Assembly: GCA_003511885.1 (NCBI GenBank)
Contig: DOIX01000237.1
Coordinates: forward strand, 2,336 to 14,244
DNA from: Cyanobacteria bacterium UBA11153
GTDB taxonomy: Bacteria; Cyanobacteriota; Cyanobacteriia; Cyanobacteriales; Coleofasciculaceae
Direction of reading: 5' to 3'
Length of the DNA stretch: 11,909 bases
The notes beneath the pieces were generated by a model. That model did not search any database. It had not been told where the DNA came from and worked only from the letters and a program-made list of their open reading frames with translations. Positions 7,172-11,909 of this stretch are shown piece by piece; position 1 is the stretch's first letter, and every line of letters begins with the position of its first letter. The position numbers and the translations under genes were made by a program.

Positions 7172-8647
7172 ATGCAACTGACATTATTTGATCTGGATAG
7201 GAAAACTATAGAAGATATTAGTCACCCTAGTACCTATAAGGGCATTTATTCATTCCATAAATATTGGGGAAAAAAACCGACTGAGAGTATTATTTATTTT
7301 ATCCAAAAATATACATCTGAGTCAGATATAGTTCTCGATCCCTTTTTGGGTTCAGGTTTCATTGGTAGAGAGTGTTTATCCCGAAATAGAAGATTTATCG
7401 GCATCGATCTTAACCCTTTAGCGATCGAACATAGCAATTTTTTATTAACACTTCCCAAAGCTTCAATATTTAAAGCAGCTCTCAAACAAATAGAACAAAA
7501 AGTCAAGCGAAAAATCAATGAAAGCTATCTTGTCGGCAATAGTAAAATAGCATCCCATTACTTATGGCAAGGTGATAATCTATTAAAAGTTTGGCTCAAA
7601 CCAGAGATAGGCAGAAATAGAATTGAACTTGAACCCACAAGCTTTGATCTAGAAAAAATAAAACAGTTCTCGAGCTATTTGGTGAGAAATATAAGGAAAC
7701 CAACTTTCTTTACCAATTCAAGAATAAATTCAAATAATCAAATGTCTCTATATGATTTATTTACCCCTAGAGCTTTGTCTAATATTGATTTGCTATTGGA
7801 TGAAATCAACCTTTTTCCAGAGAACATCCAAAGAGCTTTACTGTTAACTCTCACTTCTGCTTCTGGGCAAATGTCATCAATGGTATTTGCCATTACTAAT
7901 AGAGGTAAAACAAAAAATCAAATTTCTAATAAAGTTGAAGTTGGTAGTTGGGTAATTGGCTATTGGAGACCAGAATTACATTTTGAGATTAATGTTTGGA
8001 ATTGTTTTGAGAGCAGAGCTAAAAAACTTTATAAGTCTTTGTTTGAGCTTGACGAGCGAGAATATCAAAAATATGACTCAATAGATATACTTTTAGGGAA
8101 GAAAAATGGATCGTCAATCATTAATGGTGATTGCCTAGATGTGATGACTAAAATTCCAGATAAATCAATAAAACTTATTTGCACAGATCCACCACACAGC
8201 GACAGAATTCCATATTTAGAATTAAGTGAGATGTGGAATTCTATTTTAAATAAAAGCGTTATTTTTGAAAAAGAAGTAATCGTTTCTAATGCTAAAGAAA
8301 GAAACAAAAAAATTCATGAATATATTGAAAAAATGAAATCATTTATTAATGAATCAAGTAGAATTATTGCTGATGACGGTATACTTTTGATTTATTTTAA
8401 TGCTCGTAATAAACAAAGTTGGAAATTCCTAGAAATAGTTAAAATTAGCAATAAATTACAATTTATTGGTGCTTTTCCCATGGAATACTCTGCAAATTCG
8501 GTAGTACAGGATAATAGAAAAAATGGAATGAAAACAGATTATGTTCTTGTCCTCAAAAAAGCAGGATATATTATAAATGTTAAACACGAACTTGAACAGA
8601 TACCTGGTTGGTTAGTTTCAATACCAGAAATGGCATTAGTTTCATAG
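7172..8647 (+). CDS. Predicted amino-DNA-methyltransferase (N6-adenine or N4-cytosine) of a Type II R-M system
   Basis: The 491-residue protein has AdoMet-methyltransferase motifs. HKYWGKKP (29-36) looks like motif X, DPFLGSG (56-62) is motif I, and GIDLNP (77-82) is motif II with acidic D79. About 280 residues later comes the catalytic motif IV, TDPPHSDRIPYLELSEMW (338-355), with H342 in place of the usual Y/F/W of (D/N/S)PP(Y/F/W). The order X-I-long segment-IV places a likely target-recognition region at about 100-330, as in alpha-class enzymes, although DPFLGSG resembles the PF01555 group. The start is supported by AGAGG at 7161-7165, six bases upstream. The predicted nuclease gene follows 30 bp downstream. 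Base composition is A/T-rich and there is no HIP1 site (only the near-miss GCGATCGA at 7421). Which base is methylated and the recognition sequence are unknown. Confidence 0.85.
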   Translation: MQLTLFDLDRKTIEDISHPSTYKGIYSFHKYWGKKPTESIIYFIQKYTSESDIVLDPFLGSGFIGRECLSRNRRFIGIDLNPLAIEHSNFLLTLPKASIFKAALKQIEQKVKRKINESYLVGNSKIASHYLWQGDNLLKVWLKPEIGRNRIELEPTSFDLEKIKQFSSYLVRNIRKPTFFTNSRINSNNQMSLYDLFTPRALSNIDLLLDEINLFPENIQRALLLTLTSASGQMSSMVFAITNRGKTKNQISNKVEVGSWVIGYWRPELHFEINVWNCFESRAKKLYKSLFELDEREYQKYDSIDILLGKKNGSSIINGDCLDVMTKIPDKSIKLICTDPPHSDRIPYLELSEMWNSILNKSVIFEKEVIVSNAKERNKKIHEYIEKMKSFINESSRIIADDGILLIYFNARNKQSWKFLEIVKISNKLQFIGAFPMEYSANSVVQDNRKNGMKTDYVLVLKKAGYIINVKHELEQIPGWLVSIPEMALVS

Positions 8648-8677
8648 TATAAAATTCTTAAAAGAGGTTACTTTGAA

Positions 8678-9787
8678 ATGAAAAAAGATTTTAATTACTG
8701 GAAAAATTTATATGACAGCAATAATTTAGTAGAGTTTAATTCAGATTATACGGCTCAACTATGGTTAAAAACAAAATCAATTATGAGAAGAGAACTAATT
8801 TTTGAGTTTACTGAAAAATACTCAATAGTTTTAAAAGCCAAGACTATTAACGAGCAATTCAAAGAATTATTTTTATTTTTTCAAGAGGATTTGTCTAGAT
8901 CTCACGATCAATTAGATTTGTACATCAAGGAAAAGAATAAACAAATATTAAAATCATTAGATCGAAAGCATTTGGTTTCTGAATTGTATAAAATGAGAAT
9001 ATTTGAATGGGGAGGAGATTATCAAAACTCATTGGAAAAATATTTAGTAAGCCACTATGTTAAGACTGTAGTATCTTACGAAGAATTGATGTCTAAATTT
9101 GAGAAAGAGATTAATCGTGCGGTTCAAGGATATGTATTAAATAGCTGGTATAACCATTGGTCTAGTATTTTAATTGAGTATATATTCAAATCACATTCTT
9201 CAGTCTTGCCCACTGTGGGACAAATCAAAAATGTGGATTTTTTTATTAAAAACATACCATTTGATTTAAAAGTTACTTACTTTCCTTTAGAATACTTAAA
9301 ATATAAAAGGAGAGAAAAAGGATTTCCTGTTGAACTTACTTTTCTCAAAAGTAAAGCAAGAGAACTTTCAATTGATTTTGATAAAACAGCCAACTCTTCT
9401 GATATATATTATGAAATAATAGAGAAGTTGAAAGATCGAAATAACCAAAGATCATTAGATGTTTTAAATCAGCTTAAATCGGAAAATATGGGAATTGTTA
9501 AAGAAGCTCAACAAAACCCAAAACTTTTAGCAAAATGGCTCTATGAAAATCAAGGAGAAATGAGATTTGGTGCAGAAAATAGACTATTCCTCATTTTAGT
9601 TGATACGGATAATTTTTCAAACTCTTGGAAACTCAAAAGAAATCTGGAACTTTTAAAACCAACTATAAATACATTTCTTGATGCTTTTAGCTCAAAAAAA
9701 ATATCAGATTTGAAGGTAGATTTTAATTATCATGGTAAAGCACCAACATTTACTGTATTAACAGACATTATCTTTGTTCTCAGATAG
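8678..9787 (+). CDS. Predicted PD-(D/E)XK restriction endonuclease, unrecognised family
   Basis: I do not recognise the 369-residue protein as a whole. Visible is a compact PD-(D/E)XK-type core: D187 in KNVDFFI, then D196-L-K198 in IPFDLKVTYF, eight residues apart, preceded by a helix with an acidic residue (LIEYIFK, about 165-171) and a loop with glycine (TVGQ). That order is what Mg2+-dependent nucleases of this superfamily show. The rest is lysine- and glutamate-rich, largely helical by appearance, with no membrane segment or signal peptide. It lies 30 bp after the methyltransferase on the same strand, with AGAGG at 8663-8667 before the ATG, so co-transcription is likely. One sampled line (8701-8760) has only 16 G/C in 60 bases. 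Context plus motif make a Type II restriction enzyme the best call. A different nuclease paired with the methyltransferase is the alternative. Confidence 0.68.
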   Translation: MKKDFNYWKNLYDSNNLVEFNSDYTAQLWLKTKSIMRRELIFEFTEKYSIVLKAKTINEQFKELFLFFQEDLSRSHDQLDLYIKEKNKQILKSLDRKHLVSELYKMRIFEWGGDYQNSLEKYLVSHYVKTVVSYEELMSKFEKEINRAVQGYVLNSWYNHWSSILIEYIFKSHSSVLPTVGQIKNVDFFIKNIPFDLKVTYFPLEYLKYKRREKGFPVELTFLKSKARELSIDFDKTANSSDIYYEIIEKLKDRNNQRSLDVLNQLKSENMGIVKEAQQNPKLLAKWLYENQGEMRFGAENRLFLILVDTDNFSNSWKLKRNLELLKPTINTFLDAFSSKKISDLKVDFNYHGKAPTFTVLTDIIFVLR

Positions 9788-9811
9788 CTCTTTTCTGTTT
9801 TATAGCGATGA

Positions 9812-9894
9812 GCGCTCGTGTAGTTACAGATTAGATTATGGATGCCTGATGGCAAGAGCTTTGGATCAATTGTACTGTAACTACGCCAGAGCGC
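9812..9894. repeat. Interrupted long stem-loop
   Basis: GTAGTTACAG (9820-9829) pairs exactly with CTGTAACTAC (9875-9884), and beyond a small internal bulge GCGCTC (9812-9817) pairs with GAGCGC (9889-9894). The loop is 45 nt and contains a small GCC-TGAT-GGC hairpin. The right arm shares GCCAGAGCGC with the hairpin at 9885-9920, so the two structures exclude each other. Confidence 0.65.
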
Positions 9895-9920
9895 ACTGCT
9901 ACACAGCAGTGCGCTCTGGC
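9885..9920. repeat. Perfect 16-bp-stem hairpin with a 4-nt loop
   Basis: GCCAGAGCGCACTGCT (9885-9900) and AGCAGTGCGCTCTGGC (9905-9920) are exact complements around the loop ACAC. It has no T run on either strand, so it is not a typical rho-independent terminator, although it lies about 100 nt after the nuclease stop and could still block transcription or protect the mRNA 3' end. It is G/C-rich, unlike the cassette beside it. Confidence 0.9.
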
Positions 9921-9944
9921 AGCGATAAGATGAAAAAATCACAA

Positions 9945-9972
9945 CAGAAACCCAGTTTTGTACAAAACTGGG
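9945..9972 (-). terminator. Likely rho-independent terminator of asnS
   Basis: CCCAGTTTTGT at 9951-9961 is exactly complementary to ACAAAACTGGG at 9962-9972, a 22-bp palindrome that would fold as a 9-bp stem with a GTAC loop. Read leftward it lies 25 nt after the asnS stop and is followed by TTTCTGTTGTG, a moderately T-rich tail. Read rightward it is followed by CTGCTTACC, so termination in that direction is less likely. Confidence 0.6.
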
Positions 9973-9997
9973 CTGCTTACCAAAAATTTCTCTATAT

Positions 9998-11389
9998 TTA
10001 AAACTCCGCACTTAAAGGGGTACGAGGGAAAGGAATCACATCCCGAATATTCCCCATCCCTGTCATAAACTGTACCAACCTTTCAAACCCCAAACCAAAT
10101 CCTGCATGAGGTACAGTACCATAACGGCGCAAATCTAAATACCAAGATAAATCTTCCGGATTTATCTCCTGACTTTCCATCCTTTTTTCAAGAATATCCA
10201 GTCTTTCTTCCCGCTGGGAGCCACCAATAATCTCACCAATCTTGGGTGCGAGGACATCCATCGCAGCTACTGTTTTACGATCGTCATTCAACCGCATATA
10301 AAATGCCTTAATCCCCACCGGATAATTAGTAACGATTACTGGCTTTTTAAACAATTCCTCGGCTAAATACCGCTCATGTTCCGATTGTAAATCCAATCCC
10401 CAAGTAACGGGATACTCAAACTTGCGGTCAGATTTTTCCAAAAGCGCGATCGCATCTGTATAAGTAATCCGCTGAAACTCATTACTGACAATGTTTTCCG
10501 CTGTTGCCAGTACGGAATTATCAATCCGCTGATTAAAAAATTCCATATCTTCTGGACATTTATCTAAAACATACTTAAAAATATACTTTAAGAATGCCTC
10601 CGCTAAATCCATATCTCCCTGCAAATCGCAAAAAGCCATTTCCGGCTCCACCATCCAAAATTCGGCTAAATGTCGGGAAGTATTAGAATTTTCGGCACGG
10701 AATGTTGGCCCAAAAGTATAGACATCGCGAAATGCCATTGCCATGACTTCGGCTTGTAATTGTCCGCTCACAGTAAGATAAGCTTGTCTCCCGAAAAAGT
10801 CTTGGCTAAAATCAACTTCTCCTCCTTTGGTTTGGGGAATATCTTTTAAATTTAAACTCGTAACCGTAAATAATTCCCCCGCCCCTTCACAATCGCTAGC
10901 TGTAATAATAGGACTGTGAATCCACAAAAATCCCCGTTCCTGAAAAAACTGATGAATCGCACTAGCACAAGCATTTCGGACACGGAAGACAGCACCAATT
11001 GTATTCGTGCGCGATCGCAAATGTCCAATCGTCCGCAAAAATTCAAAGGAATGGCGTTTCTTCTGTAGGGGATAAGTTGCGGGGTCGGCATCGCCGTATA
11101 CTATAACTGAAGATGCTTTTAATTCAATCCGCTGTCCTTTTCCCAGAGATGCGACTAGGACACCTGATACTTCAACTGATGTCCCAGTATTAATCTGTTT
11201 CAGGATAGTATCGTAGTCAGGTAAGTCGGGATTGATGACAACTTGTAAATTGGCTAAGAATGAGCCATCATTAACCTCGATAAAGGTAAATTCTTTCAAC
11301 TCTCGTTTTGTTCTTACCCAGCCTTTAATCGTGACTGACTCATCAGGCTGACTGTTACGCAATATTTCTGCAATCCGTTGATTTACCAT
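9998..11389 (-). CDS. asnS: Asparaginyl-tRNA synthetase
   Basis: This class IIb aminoacyl-tRNA synthetase charges tRNA-Asn with asparagine in the cytoplasm using ATP. It has 463 residues, normal for bacterial AsnS. The N-terminal OB-fold that binds the anticodon spans about 18-100 ([25 protein letters not shown] at its start). The catalytic domain shows motif 1 around 152-162 ([11 protein letters not shown]), motif 2 at 230-250 with [21 protein letters not shown], and motif 3 at 430-438 (GFGLGFERL) with the ATP-binding arginine R437. The asparagine-type sequence [15 protein letters not shown], rather than the QSPQ-type of AspRS, supports AsnS. The ATG at 11389 directly precedes the OB domain, and no strong Shine-Dalgarno sequence is seen. 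Two HIP1 sites lie inside (10446-10453, 11011-11018). It is a single gene convergent with the R-M cassette. Confidence 0.96.
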   Translation of the reverse strand: MVNQRIAEILRNSQPDESVTIKGWVRTKRELKEFTFIEVNDGSFLANLQVVINPDLPDYDTILKQINTGTSVEVSGVLVASLGKGQRIELKASSVIVYGDADPATYPLQKKRHSFEFLRTIGHLRSRTNTIGAVFRVRNACASAIHQFFQERGFLWIHSPIITASDCEGAGELFTVTSLNLKDIPQTKGGEVDFSQDFFGRQAYLTVSGQLQAEVMAMAFRDVYTFGPTFRAENSNTSRHLAEFWMVEPEMAFCDLQGDMDLAEAFLKYIFKYVLDKCPEDMEFFNQRIDNSVLATAENIVSNEFQRITYTDAIALLEKSDRKFEYPVTWGLDLQSEHERYLAEELFKKPVIVTNYPVGIKAFYMRLNDDRKTVAAMDVLAPKIGEIIGGSQREERLDILEKRMESQEINPEDLSWYLDLRRYGTVPHAGFGLGFERLVQFMTGMGNIRDVIPFPRTPLSAEF

Positions 11390-11781
11390 AAGTTTTCACT
11401 TTTCACTAATTCTGTGGCTTTTGCCAATAAGCTCGCAGCGCAACTCCCTAAAGGATATTTACTTTTCCCCCTTATCTCTTGCCTCTTACCTGGAGAAGAG
11501 TCATCACTATCCAATGAGAGCTGCTTTTACAGCTTACCAGACATTTATTTTAGTTTAATCGCTAGATTGAGTTAGCAGTCAGGACGATCGATAATTTACA
11601 TTCTTTTGAATTAGCAATTGGAGGAGTAGCGATCGCAATTCTTTGTCAAATCCCCAACAAGGTCATTAGCCCTCCTTTGGATTATTCTACCATAATCGCT
11701 GAAACGACGCAACTTCGTTCATTATTAGAAATTATTTTCAATAACTTCAACGCAGTTAAGCTACTTTCAGCCTTCGTTCGT

Positions 11782-11864
11782 TTATTAAGTTATATTAAGA
11801 AACTTTTTTTGAGGGAGAGGGGTAAATTGCCCCCCTATTTTGGCTCCATTATTAAGTTATATTA
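11782..11864. repeat. Exact 16-bp direct repeat, 67 bp apart
   Basis: TTATTAAGTTATATTA occurs at 11782-11797 and 11849-11864. The second copy runs directly into the dispersed repeat at 11863. The intervening DNA includes GGGG-CCCC arms around TAAATTG. This could be a duplication flanking a small insertion or simply an A/T-rich repeat. Confidence 0.7.
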
Positions 11865-11892
11865 TAGCAACCGCCACATCGGTTAAGGCATC
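11863..11892. repeat. Dispersed repeat, diverged copy 3
   Basis: This 30-bp segment starting TATAGCA and ending GGCATC matches the reverse complement of 4696-4725 at 24 of 30 positions. The three copies lie in three different intergenic regions of this window, so the family is probably abundant in the genome. Confidence 0.55.
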
Positions 11893-11909
11893 AATAACAT
11901 CATGAAGAG

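Larger units (their letters stand above)
9788..9997. other. Convergent spacer between the R-M cassette and asnS
   Basis: The spacer contains no gene. It is dominated by three inverted repeats, described separately: a long interrupted stem (9812-9894), a perfect hairpin overlapping it (9885-9920) and a 22-bp palindrome (9951-9972). Confidence 0.7.
11390..11909. other. Non-coding region upstream of asnS
   Basis: It should contain the leftward asnS promoter, but I see no convincing -35/-10 pair. It holds one HIP1 octamer (11629-11636), a 16-bp direct repeat and a copy of the dispersed repeat (separate entries). A plus-strand frame stays open from 11566 to 11886 but has no ATG, no ribosome site and no recognisable family, so I treat it as non-coding. 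Confidence 0.55.

Overview
The window looks like chromosomal DNA of a cyanobacterium, probably a filamentous one. Seven copies of the HIP1 octamer GCGATCGC are present. The Na+/H+ antiporter operon has the gene order C-D-E-F-G-A-B that I recall from Anabaena-type cyanobacteria. The intergenic DNA carries short heptanucleotide tandem repeats and palindromic repeats of cyanobacterial character. The species cannot be named from this.

Layout: 1-391 is non-coding and holds copies of a GCTTCACCC-type repeat. 392-4298 (minus strand) is a tightly overlapping seven-gene Mrp operon, transcribed mrpC-D-E-F-G-A(short)-B. Every junction overlaps by 4 or 8 bases. It has a single NuoN/NuoL-like antiporter subunit (MrpD) and no large N-terminal MrpA half. 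4299-5421 is a 1.1 kb repeat-dense spacer with a 73-bp imperfect tandem repeat, a MITE-like inverted-repeat element with an internal 56-bp direct duplication, and two heptamer arrays. 5422-7032 (plus) encodes an uncharacterised FAD-dependent dehydrogenase of the COG2509 type.

7172-9787 (plus) is an A/T-rich two-gene cassette. The first gene encodes an amino-DNA-methyltransferase with motif I near its N-terminus and a DPPH motif IV about 280 residues later. The second encodes a protein of unrecognised family carrying a D-x8-D-x-K signature of PD-(D/E)XK nucleases. Together they are best read as a Type II restriction-modification system of unknown specificity, probably acquired horizontally. 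It contains no HIP1 site. This is the most novel part of the window.

9788-9997 is a short convergent spacer holding a perfect 16-bp-stem hairpin, a competing longer stem-loop, and a 22-bp palindrome that probably terminates asnS. 9998-11389 (minus) is asnS, asparaginyl-tRNA synthetase. 11390-11909 is non-coding with a few short repeats.

Functionally, the Mrp operon would make one membrane cation/proton antiporter complex for Na+ and alkaline-pH tolerance. The FAD protein and AsnS are single housekeeping-type genes. The restriction-modification pair is an accessory defence or selfish module lying between them.
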